In this document: piece after piece, positions 1-8,672 of the stretch
Numbering within the stretch: position 1 is the stretch's first letter
Layout: each line of letters starts with the position of its first letter
Assembly (NCBI GenBank): GCA_004293445.1
Contig: RDYP01000005.1
Coordinates: 62,001 to 126,000 of the forward strand
Source of the DNA: Verrucomicrobiota bacterium
Lineage (GTDB): Bacteria; Verrucomicrobiota; Verrucomicrobiia; Verrucomicrobiales; Akkermansiaceae
Length of the DNA stretch: 64,000 nt
Direction: 5' to 3'
Position numbers and translations under genes: made by a program
Notes under the pieces: model-generated
Told to the model about the DNA's origin: nothing
What the model saw: only the letters and a program-made list of their open reading frames with translations
The model's database searches: none

Positions 1-985
1 GGTAATTGCGACGGATTGTGTGGTTCGCGGTATCCGCGACATAGCAGTTCAGGCCGTCCGGGGTCACGGCGATGCCGGAGGGGCTATTGAAGCGGGCGGT
101 GGTGCCCGATCCACTGGCACTGCCGGGATTTCCGGCGAGGCCGGCGACGGTGCTGACCACTGCGGCGGAAGTGATCTTGCGGATCGTGTGATTGCCGCTG
201 TCGGCGACGTAGAAAATCCCCGAGGCATCGATGGCGATGGCTTTCGGTGTGTTGAAACGGGCGGCGGTCGCGGTGGCATCGGTGCTGCCAGAGCTTCCTG
301 CCAAACCGGCGAAAGTCGTGACTTGGCCTGCGGTGGAAATCCGTCGGATTGCGTGATTTCCGCTGTCGGCGACGAAGAGATTGCCACTGGCGTCGAGCGT
401 GATGCCACGCGGGTTGTTGAAGCTGGCGGCGCTGCCGGTGGCATTCGTGGTGCCGGAGACGCCGGGGCTGCCAGCGATGGTGGTGACCACGCCAGAGGAG
501 GTGATTTTCCGGATCGTGTGGTTCGCGGAATCGCACACGTAGAGATTGCCCGAGCCATCGATGGCGAGTCCGGCGGGCGAGTTGAAGCGGGCGTTCGTGC
601 CGCTGGCGTCCGTGCTTCCCGGAACGCCCGGGCTACCCGCGATGGTGGTGACCACGCCAGAGGAGGTGATTTTCCGGATTGTGTGGTTCGCGGTGTCGGC
701 GACGAAAACGTTCTTCGCGGCGTCCACGGCGATGCCTGCAGGCGAGTTGAAGCGGGCGTTCGTGCTGGTGGCATCGGTGCTGCCGCTGACGCCCGCGCCC
801 CCGGCCATGGTATTGACCCCGCCTCCGGCGGCCACGCGGCGGATGCTGTGGTTGTCGGTGTCCGCGATGTAACGCACGCCGGAGCTGTCCAGCGCGATCG
901 CCGACGGTGAATTGAAGCGGGCGTCGCCGCCGGTCGCGTTGGTCGTGCCCGGAGTTCCAGCGGATCCGGCGAGGATGCTGACGGT
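1..985 (-). repeat. Tandem 165-bp NHL-coding repeats
   Basis: The marker (g/a)ttga(a)gc.ggc recurs at 86, 251, 416, 581, 746 and 911, exactly 165 bp (55 codons) apart, so there are six units. Two neighbouring units share a nearly identical stretch of about 50 bp (near 475-530 and 640-695), which points to recent unit duplication or homogenisation. Each unit encodes one NHL blade with an ADxxNHTIRKI core. Confidence 0.85.
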
Positions 986-2638
986 TTGCGTGCCATTGCT
1001 GGTGGCGGCGGAAAGGCCTGTCGCAGAGACGGTCCACGTCGCGCCGTTGTCGGTGGAGAGGTAGGCGGGTGCATTCGGTGGGCACCAAAGGAGGCGCTGT
1101 CCATCGGTGGAGAGGACGACGCGATTGTGGCCGTTGATGATCGGAGCGGGCGTGGTCGGAAAGGCCGCCCAAGTGGCAGCGGCGTCTTGCGAAAACAGGG
1201 TGGTTCCGCTGTTTTGGCGGATCATTTTGGATGGGGCGAGATAGGCCCCGGTGATGACGCTGGTGGATCCGCTGCCGGGACTGAGTGCCCCGCGGCGCGG
1301 CGAGCGGTTCAGGTCATCGTGGCGGAAACCGGTGTAGTCGCCGATCACGCTGACCAGCGGGGGTCCGGCGGTGGGGCTGTGAAGACCGAGGGGCACGGCT
1401 TCTTCGAGGCCGTCGTTGAAGAAGGTCCAAGTGCGGGTGCTACCGGAAGCGGCGAGGTTGGTGGTTTGGAAGAGACCGAAGCCGGTGTTGAAGATCGCAC
1501 GAGCGGAATTGTGGGGGTCGATGTCGATGTCGGTGATCCAATGGGGCGCGGGGGTGGCCCAAGGGGAATTGCCAAGGGACTTGGTAGCGTTGCGGAGGGC
1601 GGCGGTCCAGGTGGCACCGCCGTCGGTGGAGCGGTAAACCTCGTCGCCCGGCCACCAGCGGAGGAGGGTACTGACCACGACGTGCCCGGCCACGCGGGGA
1701 TCGGCGCTGATGCCGGCGAAAAAGCCCTGCCCGGTGGGTGGCAGGATGGAGGTCCAGGTGGAGCCGTCGGCGGACATTTTCCAGACGCCGTGATTTGAGG
1801 CGTAATTGCTGGGGCCCGTGGCATTGCCCCAGGTCGAGTAGAAAACCCCGGCGGCGTCGAAGGAACCTTGCAGGGGCATCATTTCCGCACCGGGGGTCTT
1901 TCCCGGGTGATTGGGGACCTCGGTCCAGGAATCGCCGTTGTTGTCGGTGAACCAAAAGCTTTCGCCGGTGAGGGTTTTGGCGGCGGCGTAGAGGCGCCGC
2001 TGCGGTCCCGGACCGGGGTGGGAGGCGGGGGCGTAGAGGAGGAAATTCAGATCCGTGAGAGCCGCGGGAAAATTCGGCAGGCGGCTCCAGTTGGCACCGT
2101 AGTTCGTGCTGCGCCAGATGCCGAGATTGTTGGAGCCGACGAGAAGGTTCGCGCCGTTCAGCGGATCGACCACCATTCGCTCGCCGGTGCCACGGCCTTC
2201 ACCGTTGCCAGCCATTTTGAATCCGGGCGTGGTGTAGGTCCAGGTCGCGCCGCGATCGGTGGATCGATAGACGCGGGAATTCAACTTCCAGGATTCGGTG
2301 CCGGCGTATTGGCCGGTGGCGAGGTAGAGGCGGTCGGGGTTGCTGGGATCGAGCGCGATGGTTTGGACGCCGAGGTGCTGGAATTCGTTGTTGAGTCCAC
2401 CGATGCTATCGTTGAGGGCGATCCAGCGGTTGCTGCCGGCATCGAGGCGGTAAGCTCCGCCGACATCGGTGCGGGCGTACACGAGGCCGGGTTCGGTCGG
2501 ATGAAAGACGGTCCCGGTGACAAAGCCGCAACCACCGACCTCCACATTGCGCCATTGGTAGGACTGGGCGGTGGCAGGCATCGGCTGCAGAAGCGCGATG
2601 GCCAATAGAACCAGAAAAAAGCGCGGAATCATGGGCAT
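1..2638 (-). CDS. Secreted GH74 xyloglucanase-like protein fused to NHL repeats (partial, C-terminus beyond left edge)
   Basis: The protein opens with a signal peptide (MPMIPRFFLVLLAIALLQ, cleavage after about residue 25). It continues with a GH74-type beta-propeller: YARTDVGGAY near residue 60 matches the N-lobe catalytic Asp region, an RSTDRGATW sialidase-like blade motif follows, and VIGDYTGFRHDD near residue 434 matches the C-lobe catalytic Asp motif. GH74 enzymes cut the beta-1,4-glucan backbone of xyloglucan outside the cell. The GH74 C-lobe seems short: after an STDNGATW blade at about residue 535 it passes into at least six NHL repeats (VADTANHTIRR type) that continue past the window edge in frame, so no stop is visible. 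ATG at 2632 is an equally good start. Both catalytic Asp positions are visible. The fold and family are well supported; substrate specificity is inferred. It is the last visible gene of the minus-strand carbohydrate region. Confidence 0.8.
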   Translation of the reverse strand, partial: MPMIPRFFLVLLAIALLQPMPATAQSYQWRNVEVGGCGFVTGTVFHPTEPGLVYARTDVGGAYRLDAGSNRWIALNDSIGGLNNEFQHLGVQTIALDPSNPDRLYLATGQYAGTESWKLNSRVYRSTDRGATWTYTTPGFKMAGNGEGRGTGERMVVDPLNGANLLVGSNNLGIWRSTNYGANWSRLPNFPAALTDLNFLLYAPASHPGPGPQRRLYAAAKTLTGESFWFTDNNGDSWTEVPNHPGKTPGAEMMPLQGSFDAAGVFYSTWGNATGPSNYASNHGVWKMSADGSTWTSILPPTGQGFFAGISADPRVAGHVVVSTLLRWWPGDEVYRSTDGGATWTAALRNATKSLGNSPWATPAPHWITDIDIDPHNSARAIFNTGFGLFQTTNLAASGSTRTWTFFNDGLEEAVPLGLHSPTAGPPLVSVIGDYTGFRHDDLNRSPRRGALSPGSGSTSVITGAYLAPSKMIRQNSGTTLFSQDAAATWAAFPTTPAPIINGHNRVVLSTDGQRLLWCPPNAPAYLSTDNGATWTVSATGLSAATSNGTQTVSILAGSAGTPGTTNATGGDARFNSPSAIALDSSGVRYIADTDNHSIRRVAAGGGVNTMAGGAGVSGSTDATSTNARFNSPAGIAVDAAKNVFVADTANHTIRKITSSGVVTTIAGSPGVPGSTDASGTNARFNSPAGLAIDGSGNLYVCDSANHTIRKITSSGVVTTIAGSPGVSGTTNATGSAASFNNPRGITLDASGNLFVADSGNHAIRRISTAGQVTTFAGLAGSSGSTDATATAARFNTPKAIAIDASGIFYVADSGNHTIRKITSAAVVSTVAGLAGNPGSASGSGTTARFNSPSGIAVTPDGLNCYVADTANHTIRRNY

Positions 2639-2766
2639 GGCGCAGGTAGGCAAAAAGGTTTTCGCGGAGCGACTCGGCTGGGCTGATGGCGCATCCCGAC
2701 TGGAATGGATGCCCTTAGCCTTTTCCGCGCGATCTTGCAACAAGGGTTCAGGGCATGGCGGATGAT

Positions 2767-2783
2767 CTCCTGCTGAGCAGGAG
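2767..2783 (-). terminator. Hairpin downstream of the 1382-aa protein gene
   Basis: CTCCTGC-TGA-GCAGGAG gives a perfect 7-bp stem with a 3-nt loop about 11 nt past the stop at 2794. No U-tract follows on the minus strand, so it may stabilise the 3' end rather than act as an intrinsic terminator. Confidence 0.4.
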
Positions 2784-2793
2784 GACTGAAATT

Positions 2794-5700
2794 TCACTCG
2801 GCGTGGAGGCGGCAGAAATGGCGCTGGTGACCGGGCGGATAGTGAACTCGGAAACGCCGGAATCCGGGCGGAACGCCGATCTGGTCAGGGGCGGGTGTGA
2901 GCGCTTGCGGCGGGGATTCCCAGACAGCGAGATCATCGGAAAACTGGATGGCGACCGCGATCGCATCGTCCGGGCTGAGGTCGCGGAGGATGATGTCGGC
3001 ATGACTCCCGCCGGGAACGAGAGGCTGGGGATCGGGGACGCCGGGCTGGCCGCCGATCAAAAACTCGATGAGCCCGGGAATGCGGTCGCCATCGTCATCG
3101 CGGGTGGCAACGGCGGCGCGGCCACTGCCGGTCGGCAAGCCATTTTCGCGGGCCCAGTCGAGGAAGCGGTCGCGGGTGGCGGCGGGACCGTAGGTGAAGG
3201 TGGCGGTGGCCGTCGTGGCACTGTCCGAGCGGACGCGGACCCAGTGGGCGTGGAAGCCATCGGGAAAGGGGTGAACGAGGCTTTCCCCGGCGGCGAGGGA
3301 GAAGCTTTGATAGATCGACCAAGTGTTGTCGGCGAGGAAATCGACTTCGACGGTAAAGGTCGCAGCGGAGGACGAAGTCAAAGCGAGCTCTTTCCGATCG
3401 TAGCCATACATCAGGTAGGGATCCGACGGGGTATTCGCGGCGACGGGGCTATCCTGCCAAGGCCCGCCGCTGCCGCGGGGTTCGCCCATGCGCCAGAGAT
3501 CGTCGATCTCGCCGAGCCAGAGCGCCGCGCTGCCATCGGGATTGCGGAGCAGCTTGTCGGTGGCGGGGGCGTCATCGAGCACGCCGGTGAGGACGAAGAG
3601 GCCGCGCCACGAGGCGAAGTCGGTGATGCGTTTGCCGTGGGTGGCGAGGGCGCGCATTTTCCGGTAGCCGCCCGAGTTGCTACGAGGAACCTCGTAGAAC
3701 GTGCCGTGACAGTTGAGCAGTTCGCGCTCGGTGACGGCCTCGCGGACACCGCGAGCCCAACCGGCGGCGAAAGGCTGATCATAGAGGGGATCGAGCTTTG
3801 GCAGACGGAACCGGGTGCCGCCGCTATCGATCCACGCGGAGGCGGCATCGGATCCGAATTGGCGGGCGGTGGCGGCAGTGCTGCGCATGGTGCTTTCCGC
3901 GACGGAGTCGACAATGTCCCTGAGAGCGATGTCGCCAGAGACGAGGTGGTAGCGATGGGCGGAGAGGCTGCCGTCGGAGCTGGTGCGGGAGGAGGCGAAC
4001 TCGAGCGAAAGATCGGCGTTGTTGCGGACGCGGATCAGGCCGTCGGAGATCGAGCGAGTGTCCCGGATATCGGCGAGGGCGGCGAATTCGTCGGAAGCGG
4101 CGGAGGCCGGGGTGCGGTGGGGATAGGGCGAATGGAGGTGGAGGAAGGCGGTGAGATTTCCCGAGGTTCCGCTGGCTTGGAGTCGGATCCAGGGCGCGGC
4201 GATATCGCCGAGGAGTTCGTGTCGATAGCCGCCGGCGGGGATGCTGACGCTGCGCACCGCGGTCCAAGTCGGGGTGCCCGGGGAACTTTGGATTTCCACG
4301 CTGACCGACGAACTGCCGAGATTGCGAAGGTGAAGGGTTCGGGTCGCAAAGCCTTGGATCAGGAAGGGATCGGAGGTCTGGCCGGAGGCGACGGCCTCGT
4401 TCATCCACAGCGCGCCGTGGCCGGCGGGCGAGCCCCAGTTTTCGATGTCGTCCATGGTGCCGAACCAGAGGTTCGACTGGTCTTTCTGGGCGAGGGTATT
4501 GGCGAACTTGGAGGCATCGTTCTTGCCCATGACGATGCGACCGCCAAAGGAGGCGTAGTCGGTGGGCATTTTGTAGTAATTCGAGATGGGAGCGAGGCCG
4601 GCGAAATTGATGGCGGAAAAGCTTTTCGGGAAGTTGAAGAAGATCCCGTGCATGTGCATCAGGTAGATGCTGTCGGGGTTGGCGGGATCGAGCTGGCGGA
4701 TGCGCGGCCATTCGGTGTGCCAGCCGTGGGAGCCATCGTGGGAGTATGAGCCCTTGGGCAGTCGCCACAATTTCCACTGCTGGTCCTCCATGACGTGGAG
4801 GAGGACCGACTTGGCATCGAAGCCGGTGGACCAAACGGGATCGGTGCTACTAGAATTCCCGTAAATTCCGCCGGGACCGGTAACTTCGCAGTGCTGGGTT
4901 TTTGCGACCTGGGTCCAGCCGGCGATGTAGGCGGACTGGGCGGTGACGGGATTGACGGTATTTTCTTCCGCGCTGCTGTTCGGATCGTTGCCGGGGAGGT
5001 AGCCGCCGCCGTTGTCGGCGACGGTGACACCGTCCCAAGTGGCGAGGACTCCGGCAGGCCCGGTGGGCGTGCCTTGATTGTTGGGTCGGCCGTTGTTGGC
5101 GACGACAAGACGGCCTTGGCCGGTGTAGGCGCCCTTGCCGTGGTAGCCGAACAGGAAGCGATCGCCCTTGCCCTGAATATCAGGGTAGCGGGTGACAAAG
5201 GACAGGTCGCGGGCGTCGATGTCGTAAACGCCGTCTTCCATAGTGAAGAGGTAGAGACGGTTGGGATCGGTCAAGTGGGCCGCGGTTCCGGTATGGCGGC
5301 CGGGTGCGACGGCCGGACTGAGGACGCGGACCTGGCGGTCGGCATCGATGAAATAAGGACCGATGTTGAGCTGGTTGGTCGCGCTGTGGATGAAGCGGTT
5401 GGCCGGAGTGCCGCCGACGGATTCCGGGCGGATGACGCGGGAGAGATCGGGAGCGATTTCGTAGAGCTTGTCGGTCGAGCCGTTCGGAAGGTGGGGACCG
5501 TAGGTGATGGCCCAGAGTTTCCCGGCCCAGGGCACGACGGCACCGACGCCGCACTCGTCGTGGGAATTCGTCATCGCGAGGTGGGGATAGACACCGGAGA
5601 TGTTCACGACCTTATCGACCACAGGAGGCGGAGGAGTGCCGAGCGAGTGGTCGGCGGGCGGCGGCGTGCTCGCGGCAGCGAGGACTTGGACGGCATCGAC

Positions 5701-6942
5701 CGTAAAAGAATTTCCGACGACGAGATCGTGCGTGAAGCGGACGGAATCCAGCGCAGTGGCGGGGGCGCTCGATGAAGCGAAGGCAGTCAGCCCGGTGGCG
5801 GCGTGGGTGAAGGTGCTGCCGCCGGGATCGGACCAAACGAGATCGAAGCTTGCAGCGGATGTGCCGAAGCTCCGCCCGATGACGCGCAGCTTCACCGTGG
5901 AGTTTGCCGGAATTGCGAAAGGCACGGAATCGGAAAGACGGAGGCAGGGCGTCCAAGTGCCATTTGACAGGACCTCGAGCACGCCGCCGCTGGCGGTGCG
6001 GAGATCGACTGCGGGGACATCGGCGGCGAGAAGTTGCCAACGAAATGCCTGGGCCGCGTTGGTGCCGGCGATTTGGAAGGAGGCATCGGCGGTGAAATCC
6101 GGCGCTGCGGAGGCGAGCGACTGGGAAATCCCGGCGCTGGTATTGTAGGGCAAACGTGCGGCGGTGGCGGTGGCGTGGAGGCCGGCGATGGAAATGGCGC
6201 CGTTCGTGGCGGTCCACGAAGCGGGAAAGGGCAGGACTTCGAAATCCGGATTCAGCAGCAAGCCTGGCGTTCTTTCGGCGGGAAAGCTGGGGAGGCCGAT
6301 CGAGTCGACGACGAGGGTGTTGCCGGTTCCTGCCTCGAAGCGGAGGGTTTCGAAGCGGAGGGTTCCGGCGCTGGTGTTATTGACAGTGCTGTTTGCTCCG
6401 CTGTGCCAGAGATCCTGGATGGCGCTGGTGACGGTGTTGCCGCCATCGCTGCAGGTGATGCGGTATTCCAGTTCTGGGTCGGCGTCGAGGTTCGCGGCTT
6501 CGATCTGAATGGCGTAGGCGGTGCCCGCTTGGTTGGCGAAGGGCGCGATGCTTGCCCAGCCGGGGCTGGAAAAGCGCTGCAAACCGCTCGGACTGAGGCG
6601 GAGGGTGATGAGGTCGCCGGCATTGCCGTGGCCGCGGAGTCGGACGCGGGAGGTATCGGTGCCGATGGCACCCGTGCCGGCAAGTTGCCAGACGAAAGAG
6701 GTCGTGAAGGTGGCGAGTCCGTCGGAAAAGAGTGGTGCAAAATCTTGGTGAATCGCGTCGCCAGCATCGAGCGAGACGGCGGTCGGGCTACCGAGTCCAG
6801 GAACAGCCGTCGGGCTGCCGGCGACGATCCAGCCCGTAGGGAAGCTGGCAGAGCTGTCTTCGAAGCTGAGATTGACCGGGACGATTGCCGCCGAAGCCGT
6901 TGCCAAGGCCGCGACGACTGCGATGAGAAGCGGGATTTTCAC
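2794..6942 (-). CDS. Large secreted protein of unknown function, beta-rich, duplicated C-terminal half
   Basis: I do not recognise the central domain. GTG at 6942 is chosen because it gives a clean signal peptide (VKIPLLIAVVAALATASA); an upstream ATG at 7155 would add about 70 residues that do not look coding. Two carbohydrate-binding-like beta segments lie at the N-terminus (NLSFEDSSASFPTGW and LLNPDFEVLPFPASW). A central region that may be a propeller follows. Then come two related copies of a module: LWFGTMDDIENWGSPAGHG with SDPFLIQGFATRTL, and later LWLGEIDDLWRMGEPRGSG with SDPYLMYGYDRKEL. The C-terminus has a DDDGDRIPGLIEF calcium-type loop and a beta tail, as in the other secreted proteins here. 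It lies between PEP-CTERM and GH74 genes, so a role in glycan handling is plausible but unproven. Confidence 0.75.
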   Translation of the reverse strand: MKIPLLIAVVAALATASAAIVPVNLSFEDSSASFPTGWIVAGSPTAVPGLGSPTAVSLDAGDAIHQDFAPLFSDGLATFTTSFVWQLAGTGAIGTDTSRVRLRGHGNAGDLITLRLSPSGLQRFSSPGWASIAPFANQAGTAYAIQIEAANLDADPELEYRITCSDGGNTVTSAIQDLWHSGANSTVNNTSAGTLRFETLRFEAGTGNTLVVDSIGLPSFPAERTPGLLLNPDFEVLPFPASWTATNGAISIAGLHATATAARLPYNTSAGISQSLASAAPDFTADASFQIAGTNAAQAFRWQLLAADVPAVDLRTASGGVLEVLSNGTWTPCLRLSDSVPFAIPANSTVKLRVIGRSFGTSAASFDLVWSDPGGSTFTHAATGLTAFASSSAPATALDSVRFTHDLVVGNSFTVDAVQVLAAASTPPPADHSLGTPPPPVVDKVVNISGVYPHLAMTNSHDECGVGAVVPWAGKLWAITYGPHLPNGSTDKLYEIAPDLSRVIRPESVGGTPANRFIHSATNQLNIGPYFIDADRQVRVLSPAVAPGRHTGTAAHLTDPNRLYLFTMEDGVYDIDARDLSFVTRYPDIQGKGDRFLFGYHGKGAYTGQGRLVVANNGRPNNQGTPTGPAGVLATWDGVTVADNGGGYLPGNDPNSSAEENTVNPVTAQSAYIAGWTQVAKTQHCEVTGPGGIYGNSSSTDPVWSTGFDAKSVLLHVMEDQQWKLWRLPKGSYSHDGSHGWHTEWPRIRQLDPANPDSIYLMHMHGIFFNFPKSFSAINFAGLAPISNYYKMPTDYASFGGRIVMGKNDASKFANTLAQKDQSNLWFGTMDDIENWGSPAGHGALWMNEAVASGQTSDPFLIQGFATRTLHLRNLGSSSVSVEIQSSPGTPTWTAVRSVSIPAGGYRHELLGDIAAPWIRLQASGTSGNLTAFLHLHSPYPHRTPASAASDEFAALADIRDTRSISDGLIRVRNNADLSLEFASSRTSSDGSLSAHRYHLVSGDIALRDIVDSVAESTMRSTAATARQFGSDAASAWIDSGGTRFRLPKLDPLYDQPFAAGWARGVREAVTERELLNCHGTFYEVPRSNSGGYRKMRALATHGKRITDFASWRGLFVLTGVLDDAPATDKLLRNPDGSAALWLGEIDDLWRMGEPRGSGGPWQDSPVAANTPSDPYLMYGYDRKELALTSSSAATFTVEVDFLADNTWSIYQSFSLAAGESLVHPFPDGFHAHWVRVRSDSATTATATFTYGPAATRDRFLDWARENGLPTGSGRAAVATRDDDGDRIPGLIEFLIGGQPGVPDPQPLVPGGSHADIILRDLSPDDAIAVAIQFSDDLAVWESPPQALTPAPDQIGVPPGFRRFRVHYPPGHQRHFCRLHAE

Positions 6943-7188
6943 GAAACGGGGTCGTGGGAGAGTGTGGATTTTGATGAACGCCTGCCTTTCAGTGTGGTCG
7001 GCTTGGCAAGCTGACACCGAAAATTCCGAGCGGCGAACTTTTCCACGAGGGGTCGATGCTACGACGGTGGCAGCATGATGCCGGTGGCAAGATGTAGGTT
7101 GCCGCACTGATCGACACCGGGCCTTCAGTCGTTGAATTTCTCCCGGGCTTGGCATCCAAGGCCAACAGCAGGAAATGGGGAGCCGGAC

Positions 7189-7207
7189 CGATCCGCCAAG
7201 CGGATCG
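7189..7207 (-). terminator. Hairpin after the PEP-CTERM protein gene
   Basis: CGATCCGC-CAA-GCGGATCG forms a perfect 8-bp stem with a 3-nt loop, 13 nt past the stop at 7220. No run of U follows. The rest of the gap down to 6943 shows no other clear element and presumably holds the promoter or leader of the next gene. Confidence 0.45.
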
Positions 7208-7219
7208 AGCTCCGCCGTG

Positions 7220-8641
7220 TCATTCGCGCCTGCGGCGAAGAAGCGCGAGCAAGCCGAAGCCGCAGAGCAGGGCCACGCCCGGCTCGGGCACCGCCATCAG
7301 GGCGACGTCGTTGCCGCCGGTGAAGGTGTTGCCGGTCGAGTCCGCGGTGTAGCTGATCCGCCAGTCGAAGCCGTTGAAGGTGACCAGCCCGCCCTGAGCC
7401 AGGCCGCTGAAAGTGCCGCTGATCGCGTCGCTGCCGTCGTTGAGCAGAATGAAGAGCAGCTGGTCGTTGATCGGCGTATAAGCAACCGATGCCGCCAAGG
7501 CTCCGCTCAACGTCACGGTGCCAGTGACATTGATCTGGTCGTAGCCGCTACCGGCGGTGGTGCCGTTGAGTTCCAAGCTCAGGGTTCCGGCCTGGTTGTA
7601 GTTGCCGGTGTTCAGGATGCCGGGCGAATTGCCGGGAGCGAGGGTGCCGCCGGCTTCGATCGTGAGCGCGCCCACCGAGCCGGAGCCGCCGAGGACCGCG
7701 CCCGTCTTGACGGTGGTGAGGCTGCTGCTCGTGATGTTGCCGTTGATGAGGAGCGTGCCCTGGGTGACGGTGGTCGCGCCGGTGTAGGTGCTGGTGTTGG
7801 ACAGCGACAGCGTGCCCGCGCCGGACTTGGAGAGACCGCCGTCGGGAGTCGCGCCGAGCGCGGTGTCGTGCCGCAGGGCCTGGCCGATGGTGATGTCCTT
7901 GCCGTTGGTGTCGATCTTCGCGCCGCCGGCTTTGACGTAGGCGTTGCTGAGCCCGGTCATGAAGGCCGTCGCCGCGCCCGCGCCCGCCGTCAGCGTGCCG
8001 CCGTTGAAATTGAAGGTCGTGTTCGAGTTGGCGGTGACGCCCGAGTTGTCGACATCGACGATCTGATTGGCCGTGAGGGTTCCTCCGTCGAGATTCACCA
8101 CCGTGGTGGCCGCGGACAACTGCAGGGTGGTGACCGTCGCGGAGCCACTGCCGCCGATGGTGAAGGTGCTGGTTCCGCCTCCGGAGTTCAGGCCGACGAT
8201 CGTCCCGGCAGCGCTGCCGATGAAGGCTCCGGTGCCCGACACGGTGAGGATGCCGGTGGCGTTGTTGCCGATGATATCGCTCTGGGCGGAGCCGAGCGTG
8301 GAAAAGCTGCCGCCGGTGATTTCCATCGATCCAGCGATGCCCCCCGTGGCGCTGCTGATCACGAGGCCGCGACCAGTGATGTTGGCGTAAACGGTGGTCC
8401 CTTGGCTTGTGGTGTAGACGAGGGCTTGGCCGGCTCCGTTGTAAACGTTGAGCCGGGAATCGGTCGAATTTCCCGACGCCCCGGTACCCGGGGAAGCGCT
8501 CCAATTGGAACCAGTCGCCCAGGCCGTGCTGGTGGTGCCGTTCCACTGGTAGGTGTTCAGCGCGGCGCTTGCGGAGTCGACTCCCCCGGCGAGAGCGAGC
8601 GTGGCGCCGGCGAGAAGGGACGGATTGGGTTTGAGCTTCAT
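7220..8641 (-). CDS. PEP-CTERM sorted autotransporter-associated beta-strand repeat protein
   Basis: This 473-residue exported protein has an N-terminal signal peptide (MKLKPNPSLLAGATLALAGG). A Ser/Thr/Gly-rich body carries autotransporter-associated beta-strand repeats (SKSGAGTLSLSNTSTYTGAT followed by TQGTLLINGNI), ending in a region with GGTLAPGNSPGILNTG. The last residues form a canonical PEP-CTERM signal: VPEPG, a hydrophobic stretch and an RRRRE tail. In known systems this is recognised by an exosortase and yields surface or exopolysaccharide-associated proteins; no exosortase gene lies in the window. The gene is 31 bp downstream of a paralogue (8673-10250) with the same N-terminal two thirds but a different C-terminus. 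It is probably a structural or adhesive surface protein. Confidence 0.85.
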   Translation of the reverse strand: MKLKPNPSLLAGATLALAGGVDSASAALNTYQWNGTTSTAWATGSNWSASPGTGASGNSTDSRLNVYNGAGQALVYTTSQGTTVYANITGRGLVISSATGGIAGSMEITGGSFSTLGSAQSDIIGNNATGILTVSGTGAFIGSAAGTIVGLNSGGGTSTFTIGGSGSATVTTLQLSAATTVVNLDGGTLTANQIVDVDNSGVTANSNTTFNFNGGTLTAGAGAATAFMTGLSNAYVKAGGAKIDTNGKDITIGQALRHDTALGATPDGGLSKSGAGTLSLSNTSTYTGATTVTQGTLLINGNITSSSLTTVKTGAVLGGSGSVGALTIEAGGTLAPGNSPGILNTGNYNQAGTLSLELNGTTAGSGYDQINVTGTVTLSGALAASVAYTPINDQLLFILLNDGSDAISGTFSGLAQGGLVTFNGFDWRISYTADSTGNTFTGGNDVALMAVPEPGVALLCGFGLLALLRRRRE

Positions 8642-8672
8642 GGACGACGGGAAGGCTGAAATTTCGGGTGGA

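Noticed and set aside
1-985. CRISPR-like regular repeats
   Set aside because: The period is 165 bp, units are coding throughout and in frame, and there are no unique spacers.
64-1172. Alternative minus-strand readings over the NHL region
   Set aside because: They exist because the repeat length is a multiple of three and has no stops in several frames; only the third frame gives NHL motifs and continues the GH74 frame.
2755-4749. Long plus-strand reading (664 codons) opposite the 1382-aa gene
   Set aside because: It is Gly/Glu/Asp-rich with no domain or start signal and is the mirror of a minus-strand gene that has a signal peptide and conserved-style modules.
6943-7155. N-terminal extension of the 1382-aa protein up to ATG 7155
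   Set aside because: The added residues are Arg/His/Thr-rich with no signal peptide, and the GTG at 6942 begins a clean one.
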